Program-made: the position numbers and the translations under genes
NCBI GenBank assembly: GCA_903842235.1
Contig: CAIMLG010000340.1
Coordinates: forward strand, 1 to 56,259
DNA from: an uncultured Verrucomicrobia subdivision 3 bacterium
GTDB taxonomy: Bacteria > Verrucomicrobiota > Verrucomicrobiia > Limisphaerales > UBA11358
DNA length: 56,259 bases
Reading direction: 5' to 3'
Part shown: piece by piece, positions 32,884 to 42,602 of the stretch
Position numbering within the stretch: the stretch's first letter is position 1
Layout of the letters: each line of letters begins with the position of its first letter
The notes under the pieces: generated by a model
What the model was told of the DNA's origin: nothing
Databases searched by the model: none
What the model saw: the letters and a program-made list of their open reading frames with translations, nothing else

Positions 32884-34977
32884 TTACGCACCAGGGTAAA
32901 CTGCGTAGTTTTGGTACTTGTAGAAGTAGTACTCCGTGGCGGCGGATTCCACACCATTGAAAACGAGGCCGAGGATGTTGACTTCGCGCTGATAGAGTAC
33001 ATCCAAGGCGGCGTGGGCGACCCGGGCGGAGGTCTGACCGGCGCGGATGACGAAGATAACCCCCTCGACGTGTGGGGAGAGACTACCGACGTCGTCGGCA
33101 GCCATCACAGGTGCGCTGTCGATAACGACGTAGTCATAGCGGCTAGCCATGGTTTTCAGGAGTTCCTTGGTACTCTGCCGTAGAAAATGTTCGCCAGGAT
33201 TTTGGCATATGCCACCGCGGGGCAAGAGCGAGAGATTGGCCACATTGGTGGGTTTGACCACTTGCGACCAGTCAAGGCCTTGGGTTAATACTTCAGTGAA
33301 ACCAGTTGTTGATTCTACACCGAGGCGTTTGTGGAGATGGCCGCGGCGGAGATCGGCATCAATGAGCAGGACTGAGGAGCCGGCTTGGGCTAGAGTGATT
33401 GCCAAGTTAGCGGTGGTCAAAGATTTGCCATCGTCGGGGACAGCGCTGGTGACGAGGAGAACTTTGGCGCGTTTGCCCTCGGTGGCCATGTACAGTAACG
33501 AAGAGCGCAGGTTGCGGTAGGCTTCAACAAAGGCGTGGCGGCTGTCGCCGGGTTGGAGGAGGCGGATTTCGGCGTTTTTCGAAAGCGGTTTCTCGTTGGG
33601 CACTTGGCCTAGTACAGGTTCATCAAACATTTCTTGCAGTTCGGTGAAGGAAGTTGGGCGGTCGTCCATGCGGTCAATGATGAATAGCAGGCCGAGGCCA
33701 AGGACGAGGCCGGCAGCGATAGCGATGGAGAGGTTGCTGAGCAAGTGGAGGCTGACGCGCTCGGGTTCGGATGCGCGTTCGGAGATCTTGACGGTCTCGG
33801 GGTCGGCGCGTCCGCCGAGGTCGAGTGAGCTCTGGGAGAGGAGGAGTTGGTTGAAGAGTAACTGATTCCGCGCGTTGTTGGACTTGATTTTTTCGTATTG
33901 CGCCATTTTGCGGCTGATGTCGGAGGTGCTGGTTTCCAACTGGTTGATTTTGGCCTGCAGGATTTCGATGTTGGCTTTGAGGATGACGCGGGTGTTGTCG
34001 AGGCGGTCAGCGCTTTGCTTGCGCAGTGTTTCCAGATCTTTTTCTTGGCTGGTGAGTTCCTCGTTCAAGGCGACCACGCGGGGGTGCTTGGGGCGCAGGT
34101 ATTCGGCCAATTCCTTGAGTTTGGATTTTTTCAGTTCGATCATGCGCTTGAGCTGAAGGTAGCCGGCGCCGGAAGCGGCAAGTTTTTCGGCGGAATCCTC
34201 GACGCCACCCAGGGAGGAAACGCCCGAGCCCTGCTGGATTTCGAGGTTTTGATCGAGGCTCAGGCTATTGAGGCGTTCGTATTGAATCTGCAGACCGGTC
34301 AGTTCGGAGCTCAGAATGACCAACTCCTTGCTCGCACCGCCGCCTTGCGCCTCCAAGTTGACGACACTGTTGGAGGATTGAAAGTTGAGGAGGTCTTCCT
34401 CGCCTTTGGCAAGGTCTTTTTGGAGGCGGGCGAGTTTGTCTTGAATGCCGGACAACGTGGTGCCGAGGGTATCTTCCTTCATGCCGCGGCGGAGGTTGAG
34501 GTATTCCTCCATGCAGGCGTCGAGGTAGAACCGGGTGTAGTTGGATTCGAGTCCGGTGCAGACGAGGTGGAAGACGCTGGTGCGGGGAATCTGGGTGGCG
34601 CGGAAGATGACGGGCTCGTTGGGCGCGGAGGTTTCCGGGTGCAGGGCACGAACGCGCTCGGCGGCGCGGTTGAGGACGGTGACGCTCTGCATCATGGCTA
34701 CCTGCGTACCGTAAAAGTTAAAGCCTTCGTCTTGCACGACGGACATGGGGGACTGGGAATTGGCAATGCGGATATTTACGACCATGCGCCCGTAGGACGA
34801 GTAGGAGGGCGGGGTGCTCCAGAGCCGCCAGCTTTGGGCGGCGAGGGCGAGCGTGATGGTCAGGGCAGGAATCCACCAATGTTTGCGGAGCAGGTTGCGG
34901 TAGCGGTGGAGCTGCGCAAAGATGCGGCTCGACTGTATGGCGCGATCGGGGGCGGTGGATGCTTCAGGTTGGCTCAT
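32884..34977 (-). CDS. wzc: Wzc-like polysaccharide co-polymerase / tyrosine autokinase
   Basis: This is an inner-membrane protein of 697 residues that controls chain length and export. Residues ~1-55 contain the first helix (WWIPALTITLALAAQ). A long periplasmic part with coiled coil follows (LARLQKDLAKGEEDL, MIELKKSKLKELAEYL). The second helix is LSIAIAAGLVLGLGLLFII. The BY-kinase domain has Walker A SAVPDDGKSLTTANLA (around residue 514), A' LLIDADLRRG, and Walker B-like YVVIDSAPVM. The C-terminus is Tyr-rich (ATEYYFYKYQNYAVY), the autophosphorylation cluster. It is 5 bases downstream of the Wza-like gene, in the same operon. Confidence 0.92.
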   Translation of the reverse strand: MSQPEASTAPDRAIQSSRIFAQLHRYRNLLRKHWWIPALTITLALAAQSWRLWSTPPSYSSYGRMVVNIRIANSQSPMSVVQDEGFNFYGTQVAMMQSVTVLNRAAERVRALHPETSAPNEPVIFRATQIPRTSVFHLVCTGLESNYTRFYLDACMEEYLNLRRGMKEDTLGTTLSGIQDKLARLQKDLAKGEEDLLNFQSSNSVVNLEAQGGGASKELVILSSELTGLQIQYERLNSLSLDQNLEIQQGSGVSSLGGVEDSAEKLAASGAGYLQLKRMIELKKSKLKELAEYLRPKHPRVVALNEELTSQEKDLETLRKQSADRLDNTRVILKANIEILQAKINQLETSTSDISRKMAQYEKIKSNNARNQLLFNQLLLSQSSLDLGGRADPETVKISERASEPERVSLHLLSNLSIAIAAGLVLGLGLLFIIDRMDDRPTSFTELQEMFDEPVLGQVPNEKPLSKNAEIRLLQPGDSRHAFVEAYRNLRSSLLYMATEGKRAKVLLVTSAVPDDGKSLTTANLAITLAQAGSSVLLIDADLRRGHLHKRLGVESTTGFTEVLTQGLDWSQVVKPTNVANLSLLPRGGICQNPGEHFLRQSTKELLKTMASRYDYVVIDSAPVMAADDVGSLSPHVEGVIFVIRAGQTSARVAHAALDVLYQREVNILGLVFNGVESAATEYYFYKYQNYAVYPGA

Positions 34978-34982
34978 GCGGT

Positions 34983-35717
34983 TCAGAAATTGATGCCGCG
35001 CTTGGGGACGAAGACGCGGTCGCCGGAGTTGAGGATGACGTCCTTTTCGGTGTGGGCCTTTTCAAACACGTCTTCCATGTTGATGGTGAAAACTTTCTGG
35101 TTGTCGCCGGGGTTTTGGATGACCTGCACCTTGGTCTTTTTGGCGAATTCCCCGAAGCCTCCGGCGCCGACGATGGCCTTGCTGACGGTGAATTCCTCGT
35201 TGGGCGGGAGGAGGACGGGGCCGGGGAGGCGGACTTCGCCGTAAACGTAGACACGGCCGAGGGCTTTGGTGCCGGCGACGAGGCCGAGCACGACGGTGGC
35301 CTTGTAGTAGTAGTCTTTTTCGAGGAGGCGGGTGATGTCTTTGGTGGCTTCGCGGCAGGTCTTGCCGTCGACGTTGATGAGGCCGATGTAGGGAACGTCG
35401 AGTTCACCGGAATCGGAGACGATGAGGATTTTCTGGGGCGCGGTGGGCGGGTCGCGGTCTTCAACGATGCGGAAGTTGACAGCATCGCCGGGGACGAGCT
35501 TGTGTTTGTCGTCGGTAAGGTAGATGTCGGAGTTGGTTGTGGCGGGGAGGGCGTTCGTGACCGGGTCGGCGATGGTGGCAGCCGGGGCGGAGTCTGATGC
35601 GGTGAGCTCGGCGAAAACGGGGTTGCCGGCGGCGGTTGTGGCGGGTTTGTCGCCAGGGACGGCGAAGGCCGTGGCGCAACAGCAACCGAGGACGAGATAA
35701 AGCAACATTCGTGTCAT
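34983..35717 (-). CDS. wza: Wza-like polysaccharide export protein
   Basis: This is an exported protein of 244 residues of the outer-membrane polysaccharide export family. A signal peptide (MLLYLVLGCCCATAFAVPG) is followed by LVPGDAVNFRIVEDRD, the conserved start of the Poly_export domain, then LDVPYIGLINVDGKTC. An SLBB-like domain follows (RVYVYGEVRLPGPVLL, TVSKAIVGAGGFGEFA). It is shorter than E. coli Wza (~380), so it has one SLBB unit and lacks the C-terminal helix. It would form or line the exit channel with the barrel protein upstream. No clear lipobox at the cleavage site (the Cys triplet lies inside the hydrophobic core). Confidence 0.85.
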   Translation of the reverse strand: MTRMLLYLVLGCCCATAFAVPGDKPATTAAGNPVFAELTASDSAPAATIADPVTNALPATTNSDIYLTDDKHKLVPGDAVNFRIVEDRDPPTAPQKILIVSDSGELDVPYIGLINVDGKTCREATKDITRLLEKDYYYKATVVLGLVAGTKALGRVYVYGEVRLPGPVLLPPNEEFTVSKAIVGAGGFGEFAKKTKVQVIQNPGDNQKVFTINMEDVFEKAHTEKDVILNSGDRVFVPKRGINF

Positions 35718-35729
35718 GAGCGAGCGTGA

Positions 35730-37091
35730 TTAAAAGCTATACCGCGTGTCCAGCACAAGCTGATTCTCGACGTAATCAGAGTCGACGAGGTTGGAATCGC
35801 GCATGCGGTAGTTGTAGGAGCCGGTGAGGGTGAGTTTTTTGGACAGGCGACAAGAGGCGGAGAGTCCGAGGTTCCAAAACTGGTATTTTTCGGCGCGGTA
35901 ACCGGTGGAGGTGTAGGATTCGATGCTCAATGGTGCGCTCAGGGTCAGGTCGCTGAACACCTGCCAAGTCGGGTTGAGGTGAAAGTAGTAGTAGTCCAGA
36001 CTGTCGGTGGTGAGGCCTTGTCGGACCTGGTGGCCGACGTTGAGGCTGTAGGCGACGCGGGCGTTGACGGCGTGCTGCAGCTGTATGTCGGCGTAGTATG
36101 CGGCGGAGTCGCCGCCTTTGGCAAAGTAGCTTGCGGCTTCCTGAAAATAGATGGCGTAGCCGGCGGAGATAGTGAGGCGCAAGTGCTCGCTCAGGCGGGA
36201 TTGGAAGTAGGGGCCGAAGTTGACAGACTTCTGGTTGCTGAGGAACTGGTAGGCGGGGACGGTGTTCGTGATGTAGCCCAGAAAATTGGTGCCCAGATAG
36301 ACCGAACCCACGATGTTGGTGTAGCCGGGCTTGGTATCGAACGCCGTGACGCTGGCGCCGAGCTGGAGGCCGAGCTGCGTGGTGGGGTTGATGAGGTAGA
36401 CGGCGCGGGCGTTGACGAGTTCGGAGGATCGGGCTTGATAGGAGTATTGCGGCTGCGTTGGGGTGTAAATCTCGTGGTCAATGCCGAAGGTGAGGATGAG
36501 CTTGTTGAGGTCCCAGGTCGCGTTCACGCCGGTCATGTTTTGGAAGTAGCCGTAGCTGCCGCCGGTGATCTCAGATTGCTGGTAGGAATCCTCCGTGTAG
36601 GTGAACTGGGTATGGAGGTTGAAGACGAAATCGCCGGCGTAGATGTTGAAGCCGATGGTGGAGTCGGGCGTGAGGAAAAAATGATTCCGGGCCTTGGTTT
36701 TGACATACTTGGCGTAGCCCGCGCCGATGGTGAGCGCGATGGTGTTCCTGTCGGTCAACGGGAACATGGCGGTGACATCCAGTTGGGGCCGCAGTGAAAC
36801 ATCCGCCTGCCGGTTCTTTTCGCTGTAATTGACGTTGTCCGTGGCCTCCACGCCGAGGGCGGTTTGGAATCGCAGTTTCAGGTCGCCCATCTGGAGGTTG
36901 TAATACTGGTTCTCAATCGCCTTCTTCTGGGCTTCCACTGCGGCTTCGCCCGCGAGCGAGGCCCGAAGCGCCTCCTGGCCGAAGGCGGCGAACAGCGGGC
37001 AAATGAGTGTTCCGATGATGCCAAGCCAGCGTGCCGCCACGCTTCCGAGGAAGGTGCGGCAGGCGGTTGGATGATGTTTGGGCAGCGGCAC
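35730..37091 (-). CDS. outer-membrane beta-barrel protein of the EPS export system
   Basis: This is a 453-residue protein with a signal peptide (GIIGTLICPLFAAFGQEA) and alternating polar/aromatic strands such as IALTIGAGYAKYV, LKLRFQTALGVEATDNVNY, and a final LVLDTRYSF ending in aromatic Phe, the usual outer-membrane sorting end. The NVNYSEKNRQADVSLRPQLDV segment resembles the BBP2/TIGR03016-type proteins associated with exosortase EPS loci. It is the first gene of the export operon with Wza and Wzc. A channel or surface-anchoring role is inferred. Confidence 0.8.
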   Translation of the reverse strand: MPLPKHHPTACRTFLGSVAARWLGIIGTLICPLFAAFGQEALRASLAGEAAVEAQKKAIENQYYNLQMGDLKLRFQTALGVEATDNVNYSEKNRQADVSLRPQLDVTAMFPLTDRNTIALTIGAGYAKYVKTKARNHFFLTPDSTIGFNIYAGDFVFNLHTQFTYTEDSYQQSEITGGSYGYFQNMTGVNATWDLNKLILTFGIDHEIYTPTQPQYSYQARSSELVNARAVYLINPTTQLGLQLGASVTAFDTKPGYTNIVGSVYLGTNFLGYITNTVPAYQFLSNQKSVNFGPYFQSRLSEHLRLTISAGYAIYFQEAASYFAKGGDSAAYYADIQLQHAVNARVAYSLNVGHQVRQGLTTDSLDYYYFHLNPTWQVFSDLTLSAPLSIESYTSTGYRAEKYQFWNLGLSASCRLSKKLTLTGSYNYRMRDSNLVDSDYVENQLVLDTRYSF

Positions 37092-37178
37092 GCGATTACA
37101 ACGGCCAAATGAATAATCACGGAAGCGTTGACAAGCAATGCGCTTTTACGAGGATATACGGATAGTTTCACGCGAATC

Positions 37179-38840
37179 ATGAAAAAAATTGTTGTAATTA
37201 GTGCGGTGCTGGTGTTGTTGGCCGTCGGGGCGTATCTGGGATTGCCGGTTTACCGGGCCTGGAAGCAGAAGCGCTTCCAGGCCCAGGCCCGGGAATTCAT
37301 GGCCAAGGAGGATTATCGCAACGCGGCTCTGAGCGCGCGGCAGGCGTTGAACATGAACCCTTCCAGCGTCGAGGCCGCCCGCATCATGGCGAAGGTCACG
37401 GAAAAATTTCATTCCCCGCTGGCGCTGGCGTGGTGGCAGAAAGTCCTGAATCTCGAACCCCACTCCATCACCAACCGCTTGGACTTGGCTCGGTGCGCGT
37501 TGCTGCTGGGTAACTATCTCCGCGCCGATCAGGCCCTGCGCGAAATCGTCCCCGCCGAGCAGAATTCCGCCACCTATCACCAGCTCGCCGCCATGGTCGC
37601 CATGGCCGAAAACAACATCGCCAAAGCCGATTGGCATTTCGGTCGCGCCGCCGAGTTGGACCCGCAAAACAAATCCTTCCAGTTCAACCGCGCCATCATT
37701 CACCTCCAGGCGAAGAACAAGGGACTCGTCGCCACCGCGATGGCCACCCTTGAAACCCTCACCACCGACCCTGGATTCCGCAAAGACGCCCTCCGCCACC
37801 TCGCTATGGCCGCCGTCAAGAACAACGAATTTTCCCAGGCCGAGGAGTTCGCCCGGCAACTGCAATCCGCCGCCGGCGCCACCTTTGAAGACCGCATCCT
37901 GCAACTTTCCATCCTGCAAACCATCGCCAGTCCGGAATTTGCCGCCCGGCTGGAACAGTTGAAAACCGAATCCGCCAAGACTCCCGAACAGGTCAACACG
38001 CTCGCCTCTTGGATGATTGCCCACAGCATGACCGACGCCGCTGGGCAATGGCTCGCTACCTTGCCCGACAATCTCCAAACTCAGGCGCCCGTGCGGATGG
38101 CGCGAGCTGACGCTCTCGTTGCCGGGCAGGATTGGAAGGGGCTTGATGCGTTGCTCACAGACCAAAACTGGGGCGAACTGGATTTCATCCGGCACGCCCA
38201 GCTCGCCCTGGCCGCCTTCCAGCAGAAACAAACCATGGCCGCCCAATCCAGCTGGCAGAACGCCACCCGCCTCGCTGGCGACCGCATCAAGTCGCTGACC
38301 CTGCTGGCGCGCCTAGCCACAACCTGGGGCTGGGACAAGGAACGCGAAGACCTGCTCTGGTTCATTACCCAGCGCTACCCGGCGGAACGCTGGGCACTGC
38401 AATCACTCAACCAGATTTATCTCACCGGTGGCAACACGCGCGGACTGCAACGAGTCTTCACCACGCTGCTCGACTATGACTCCACCGACGTCATCGCCAA
38501 GAACAACCTGGCTTCCGTAACGCTCCTGTTGAATCCCCAAAGCACCCGCGCCTACGAACTCGCCCGCGCCGGCTACGAAAAATATCCTAAGAACCCCGCC
38601 TTCACCGCCACCTACGCCTACTCCCTGCACCAGCAGGGGCAGACCGCGACCGGCATCAAGGCGCTCGCCGCGCTGCCGGCAGCGCAGTTGGAAATTCCCG
38701 GCATCGCCGTCTACTACGGCGTGCTGCTCGCCTCGGCAGGTGAAACGAACAAGGCTAAGAAGTATCTCGATATTGCCGTCGCCGCCCCGCTGCTGCCGGA
38801 AGAAAAGGAATTGGCACAGGTTGCCCGCCGCGGACTGTGA
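37179..38840 (+). CDS. TPR repeat protein, membrane-anchored
   Basis: This is a 553-residue protein with an N-terminal signal anchor (KKIVVISAVLVLLAVGAYLGLPVY) and then tetratricopeptide-like helical repeats: DYRNAALSARQALNMNPSS, DLARCALLLGNYLRADQALREI, HFGRAAELDPQNKSFQ and others to the end. ATG 37179 was chosen as the start of the hydrophobic segment. TPR proteins at this position in exosortase EPS loci (PrsT-type) probably support assembly in the periplasm. It is divergent from the barrel gene and convergent with the aminotransferase, with a bidirectional terminator between. Confidence 0.8.
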   Translation: MKKIVVISAVLVLLAVGAYLGLPVYRAWKQKRFQAQAREFMAKEDYRNAALSARQALNMNPSSVEAARIMAKVTEKFHSPLALAWWQKVLNLEPHSITNRLDLARCALLLGNYLRADQALREIVPAEQNSATYHQLAAMVAMAENNIAKADWHFGRAAELDPQNKSFQFNRAIIHLQAKNKGLVATAMATLETLTTDPGFRKDALRHLAMAAVKNNEFSQAEEFARQLQSAAGATFEDRILQLSILQTIASPEFAARLEQLKTESAKTPEQVNTLASWMIAHSMTDAAGQWLATLPDNLQTQAPVRMARADALVAGQDWKGLDALLTDQNWGELDFIRHAQLALAAFQQKQTMAAQSSWQNATRLAGDRIKSLTLLARLATTWGWDKEREDLLWFITQRYPAERWALQSLNQIYLTGGNTRGLQRVFTTLLDYDSTDVIAKNNLASVTLLLNPQSTRAYELARAGYEKYPKNPAFTATYAYSLHQQGQTATGIKALAALPAAQLEIPGIAVYYGVLLASAGETNKAKKYLDIAVAAPLLPEEKELAQVARRGL

Positions 38841-38868
38841 TGCTTGGGAGGAAGTCGCTTTCAAAGAA

Positions 38869-38898
38869 AAAAGCCGGGAGAAAATTCTCCCGGCTTTT
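38869..38898. terminator. bidirectional intrinsic terminator
   Basis: AAAAGCCGGGAGAA (38869-38882), loop AA, TTCTCCCGGCTTTT (38885-38898): a perfect 14-bp stem with A-runs on the left and T-runs on the right. It lies between the convergent TPR and aminotransferase genes and can end transcription in both directions. Confidence 0.9.
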
Positions 38899-38918
38899 GG
38901 TTTTCCGGCGACCGAAAA

Positions 38919-40094
38919 TTACTTCTTCAAGCCCCCGCAGAAGCGGGCGAGGCGGTCCAGACCCTTCTCGATGTTGGCCATGCTGGTCGCGTAGCTGATG
39001 CGCAGGTAGTTGTCCGCGCCGAACGCGATGCCGGGCACGGCCGCGACCTTTTCCTGCTCCAGCAGCTTCGCGCAGAATTCGGTGGACTTGAGGCCGAGCG
39101 CGGAGATGTTCGGGAAGAGATAGAACGCGCCCTTGGCGTTCACGCAGGTGATGCCGGGGATGCTGCTCAGCTTCTGGTGCGCGTAGCTGCGGCGCTTGTC
39201 GAACTCGGCGAGCCATTTCGGCAGGTGATCCTGCGGCCCGGTGAGTGCGGCCACGCCGCCCTTTTGCGCGAAGGAGCAGGGGTTGCTGGTGCTGTGGCTT
39301 TGCACGGCGTCAATGGCCTTGGCGATCGGCTCGGGCGCGGCGAGGAAGCCGAGGCGCCAACCGGTCATGCTCCACGCCTTCGCGAAACCGTGGACGATGA
39401 TGGTGTGATCCTTGTGCGCGGGGCTGAAACTGGCGACGCTCTTGACCACCGCGCCGTCGTAGGTGAGGTGCTCGTAGATCTCGTCGCTCATGATGAGCAC
39501 GCCTTTTTCCACGCAGATGTCGCCGAGGGCCTTGATTTCCTCGGGCGTATAGACGCTGCCGGTGGGGTTGCTCGGGGAGTTGAGGACGAAGAGGCGCGTG
39601 TTGGGGGTGATGGCGGCGCGGAGTTGGGCGGGGGTGACTTTGAATTCGGTCTTGTCCGTGGTCTCGAGGATGACGGGTTTCGCGCCGGCGAGCTTGACCA
39701 TTTCCGGGTAACTCAACCAATACGGCGCGGGGATGATGACTTCGTCGCCGGCTTCGCAGGTGGCGAGGATGACGTTGTAGCAGGAGTGTTTGCCGCCACA
39801 GGAGACGATGATCTGGCTGGGCTTGTAGGTGAGGCCGTTCTCGCGCTGGAACTTGGCGGCGATGGCTTCGCGCAATTCGGGGATGCCGGCGGCGGGGGTG
39901 TATTTGGTGAACCCGGCGGCGAGGGCCTTGGCGCAGGCGTCCTTGATGTGCTGCGGCGTGTCGAAGTCCGGCTCGCCCGCGCCGAAGCCGACGACGTCCT
40001 CGCCGGCGGCCTTCATGGCCTTGGCTTTGGAATCAATGGCGAGGGTGAGCGAGGGTGATAGTGACGCGGCGGCTTTGGAGATTTTGTAGTTCAT
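38919..40094 (-). CDS. PLP-dependent aminotransferase, aspartate type
   Basis: This is a 391-residue class I aminotransferase (AspC/AatA type, Igamma subgroup), moving amino groups between aspartate or another amino acid and 2-oxoglutarate in the cytoplasm. Visible are VVGFGAGEPDFDTPQHIK, CGGKHSCYNVI (cofactor phosphate loop), NSPSNPTGSVYTPEE, DEIYEHLTYDG, and HGFAKAWSMTGWRLGFLAAP with the Schiff-base Lys in FAKAWSMTGWR. RISYATSMANIEKGLDRL near the end holds the substrate-binding Arg. Length and motifs are complete. Confidence 0.92.
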   Translation of the reverse strand: MNYKISKAAASLSPSLTLAIDSKAKAMKAAGEDVVGFGAGEPDFDTPQHIKDACAKALAAGFTKYTPAAGIPELREAIAAKFQRENGLTYKPSQIIVSCGGKHSCYNVILATCEAGDEVIIPAPYWLSYPEMVKLAGAKPVILETTDKTEFKVTPAQLRAAITPNTRLFVLNSPSNPTGSVYTPEEIKALGDICVEKGVLIMSDEIYEHLTYDGAVVKSVASFSPAHKDHTIIVHGFAKAWSMTGWRLGFLAAPEPIAKAIDAVQSHSTSNPCSFAQKGGVAALTGPQDHLPKWLAEFDKRRSYAHQKLSSIPGITCVNAKGAFYLFPNISALGLKSTEFCAKLLEQEKVAAVPGIAFGADNYLRISYATSMANIEKGLDRLARFCGGLKK

Positions 40095-40157
40095 AAATGC
40101 GGGCGAAAAATTAACGACGGGGCGGGGGAACGCAAGCGGGAATTGTGGTGTGCTGGG

Positions 40158-40964
40158 CTAATTGCCGTTGGCGTCTTTGATGTGTTGTTGGATGCGACGC
40201 AAATCGGCCAAGTCAGCGGCGTTACGGACATGGCCGCCGACTTCGCCATTGCCTTTGGGGAATTGCCACTTCCATTTCTCCACATGGCCGTCAACGAAGG
40301 AGAGGGTCGCGCCGCGTTGGTGGCGGTCGGCGGGGATGTCCAGCCAGTAATCCTGCCACCAGGAACCTGCGGGAATCACTCCAAAGGTGGAATCCCAGAT
40401 GGCATCCGCATCGGTGTCCATGAACACGAAAAGTGAAGTAGGCTGCTTGACTTCGGTCAGCTTGCGGTAGTGATTATCCTGCCAGCAATTGATGCTGTTG
40501 GCCATGTTGTAACTGCGGTTGCGCGTCAGTTCCGGGCGACCGTCCACTGTGGAGCGGTCGGCGGGGCAGTGGTAGATGCTCGGGGTTTGATTGTAGGTGA
40601 ACAGCATGGAGATGGCGGCGGTGATGGTGTTGCTGTCTTGCCGCGTGATGGATTGGCACCAGCTCATCATGTTTTCGGGGAGCGGCGCGGTGGGAGGGTT
40701 GGTTGTCCCCACGGAAAAGCTGTAAACGAAGTTGTTGGGCACCATCACATCCTCGTTGTCGTGCGCATACATGTTCCAACAGATCGCAAGCTGCTGGAGG
40801 TTGTTGATGCACTTGATAGTTTGGGCGCGGGCTTTTGCCTGGCTCAACGCTGGCAGCAGCAGTCCGGCGAGGATGGCAATGATGGCGATGACCACCAAAA
40901 GCTCGATGAGCGTGAAGGCGCAACGCGGAGGGCGTTCGGGCGATAGCCGGGAATGGTTGCTCAT
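40158..40964 (-). CDS. prepilin-type N-terminal cleavage/methylation protein
   Basis: This is a 268-residue pseudopilin-like protein. ATG 40964 gives the type III signal [27 protein letters not shown], cut before F by prepilin peptidase (PilD); the FTLIE and Glu at +5 are classic. The periplasmic part has [15 protein letters not shown] and the C-terminal [14 protein letters not shown], the H-x9-DG type tail common in Planctomycetes and Verrucomicrobia. Such proteins are numerous in this phylum, and a specific pilus or secretion role cannot be read. The long upstream frame (to 41306) is overlap with the peptidase gene and was not used. Confidence 0.88.
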   Translation of the reverse strand: MSNHSRLSPERPPRCAFTLIELLVVIAIIAILAGLLLPALSQAKARAQTIKCINNLQQLAICWNMYAHDNEDVMVPNNFVYSFSVGTTNPPTAPLPENMMSWCQSITRQDSNTITAAISMLFTYNQTPSIYHCPADRSTVDGRPELTRNRSYNMANSINCWQDNHYRKLTEVKQPTSLFVFMDTDADAIWDSTFGVIPAGSWWQDYWLDIPADRHQRGATLSFVDGHVEKWKWQFPKGNGEVGGHVRNAADLADLRRIQQHIKDANGN

Positions 40965-41029
40965 GGTTGCGTGACGTTTGGCAGCATCAAGATACGACTC
41001 GGCCGATTTCACGCCACAGGAAAATTCCA

Positions 41030-42046
41030 TCAATACGTCAGCAGGCCGAGCGTCTTGAGGCCGCGGTCGGTCAATTCCCACCGGCTGCCGCGCTGGCTGA
41101 CGAGCCGGCGCGCGGGATTTTTCCGTTGCTCGGCGGCATTGACGGAGAGCAGTTGGAACTTCGCCGCGCCTTTGATTTCGGCTGCGGCGCGCGGAGTCAG
41201 TTCGTAGGGCAGGGCGTTGAAGTTGAGCGCGATTTCGTAGCCGGCCACGCCTTCCTTTTCGGCGCGCGGGTTGCGGCGGATCAACTGGGGATAGCGCTTC
41301 GCCCACGAAAATTCCGGCGCGCGGACGAACACGCGGCAGAGTTCGGTCTGGCTGCGGAGGAATTGCACGAGGCTGAATTTCGCGCCGAGTCGCTGCTGTT
41401 CGAGGAAGACGAGGCGCGGGTCAAGGGCGACGAGGTTCTGCCCGTTCCAGACGCCGTGGTCGTTGCGCTCGCCGGGCGCGTTGCGCTTGAACCATTCCGG
41501 GAAGCGGTCGTTGACGAGGAGGTTCAGCTCAAAGTGGACGTGGGCGCGTTCCTTGCCGATGCGCTCGCCGGTGTTGCTGGTGCGGCCCATCGTGCCGACG
41601 ACCTGCCCGGCGCGCACCGCCGTGCCGGGGCGGAGGCCGGGTTCGATGCGGCTCAGGTGCGCGTAGAGCGAAAAGATATCCATGCCTTCGATGCGGTGGC
41701 GGAGGATGAGGTAGTTGCCGTAGTTGGAGAGCGAGGGCTTGGCGTTGAGGTAGGCGACCTCGCCCTCGGCGGTGGCGGTGACGGGGTCGGCGGGTTCGCC
41801 GTGCTGGTCGCGCTGGAGGCAGCGGATGTCGAGGCCCTCGTGCATCTGCCATCCGTCCGTCCGCACGCAGCCGAACGTGCCGCTGACCCAGGTCTTGCCG
41901 GGCGTGGCGGCGAAATATTTTTCCTCGCCGCCCTTTTCAAAGAGGGCGCGGTTGGCGGTGGGCAGATGGAACGGTTGCGCGCCGGCGATGGATGCGGAGA
42001 GAGCCGTGGCGAAGGACAGCAGGAGTAGGCGGGGGGGGCGGGACAC
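41030..42046 (-). CDS. M23 family metallopeptidase, secreted
   Basis: This is an exported 338-residue peptidase, probably cutting peptidoglycan cross-bridges. It has a signal peptide ([20 protein letters not shown]) and the LytM/M23 domain: MHEGLDIRC (H-x-G-x-D, zinc ligands), [36 protein letters not shown], and HVHFELN (HxH, zinc ligand and catalytic). The C-terminal ~130 residues look like an added domain with a winged or mixed fold that I cannot name ([19 protein letters not shown]). It ends 65 bases upstream of the pseudopilin gene and lies 1 base after the lipoprotein gene; probably one operon. Confidence 0.87.
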   Translation of the reverse strand: MSRPPRLLLLSFATALSASIAGAQPFHLPTANRALFEKGGEEKYFAATPGKTWVSGTFGCVRTDGWQMHEGLDIRCLQRDQHGEPADPVTATAEGEVAYLNAKPSLSNYGNYLILRHRIEGMDIFSLYAHLSRIEPGLRPGTAVRAGQVVGTMGRTSNTGERIGKERAHVHFELNLLVNDRFPEWFKRNAPGERNDHGVWNGQNLVALDPRLVFLEQQRLGAKFSLVQFLRSQTELCRVFVRAPEFSWAKRYPQLIRRNPRAEKEGVAGYEIALNFNALPYELTPRAAAEIKGAAKFQLLSVNAAEQRKNPARRLVSQRGSRWELTDRGLKTLGLLTY

Positions 42047-42047
42047 G

Positions 42048-42551
42048 TTATTTGAAGGTGTTCTTGCGGATTTCCTCGGCGTCGTTGTTCAGGCCGCGCA
42101 CGATGCGCTCGGCTTCTTCGCGGGTGGTGTCGGGGGTGAAAACAAGCTGGCCATCGCCGATGGGCCGGGCGATGAGCGGGGCCGCGAGCCAGCGGGTTTC
42201 GCCGAATTCGCTCAGGATGGCGATGCGGCGCCCGGGGTTGAGGCGGGTGGTGTTTTCCAGCATGAGCTTGCCGTGGGCATTGAAATCAAGCTGGATAGCG
42301 AAGCCGCCCATCCAATCCACGACGGCGGCATGGTCAATGTCGCGTTCGTCGAGGAACGGCGAGGTTTCGATGTTCACATACACCGGGGTGGCGCGGTAGA
42401 TGGGGACGGATTTGCCGTCGCCGCTGGCGGCGTTCGCCTCGATGTGCAGGCGGAGGACGGTGAGTTCTTTCTTCTTGTCGTCGGTCTGGCAGCCGCCCGC
42501 GAGGGCGAGCAGCAGCAGAATGATATTGAAGTAAGTCGGCGGAAGCTTCAT
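42048..42551 (-). CDS. lipoprotein resembling the SecD periplasmic head domain
   Basis: This is a 167-residue probable lipoprotein. ATG 42551 was chosen because it begins KLPPTYFNIILLLLALAGGC, a lipoprotein signal with lipobox LAGGC (Cys about residue 22). The rest (VYVNIETSPFLDERDI, GFAIQLDFNAHGKLMLENTTRLNPGRRIAIL, PLIARPIGDGQLVFTPDTTREEAERIVRGLN) has the look of the P1/head subdomain of SecD, without any of the SecD membrane part. Role unknown. The SecD likeness is by sequence pattern only. It is followed at 1 base by the peptidase gene. Confidence 0.65.
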   Translation of the reverse strand: MKLPPTYFNIILLLLALAGGCQTDDKKKELTVLRLHIEANAASGDGKSVPIYRATPVYVNIETSPFLDERDIDHAAVVDWMGGFAIQLDFNAHGKLMLENTTRLNPGRRIAILSEFGETRWLAAPLIARPIGDGQLVFTPDTTREEAERIVRGLNNDAEEIRKNTFK

Positions 42552-42602
42552 AGTCACGCGGTAACTGAATCGCAAAACGCAGCAACGAAGTAAAGATTCG
42601 AT

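Noticed and set aside
33898-35244. 448-codon + strand frame across the Wzc and Wza genes
   Set aside because: It mirrors the real - strand genes, which have clear domains. Its Gly/Val/Ala/Asp-rich composition without any motif is typical of the opposite strand of a G+C-rich gene.
37128-37160. sigma70 promoter before the TPR gene (TTGACA at 37128, TATACG at 37155)
   Set aside because: The spacing is 21 bases, too long for a standard promoter, and no better -10 lies at 16-18 bases.
38844-40058. 404-codon + strand frame opposite the aminotransferase
   Set aside because: The - strand protein has all aminotransferase motifs; the + frame is a shadow with no recognisable content.
40967-42028. 353-codon + strand frame opposite the M23 peptidase
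   Set aside because: Shadow of the peptidase gene, which has a signal peptide and both zinc motifs.
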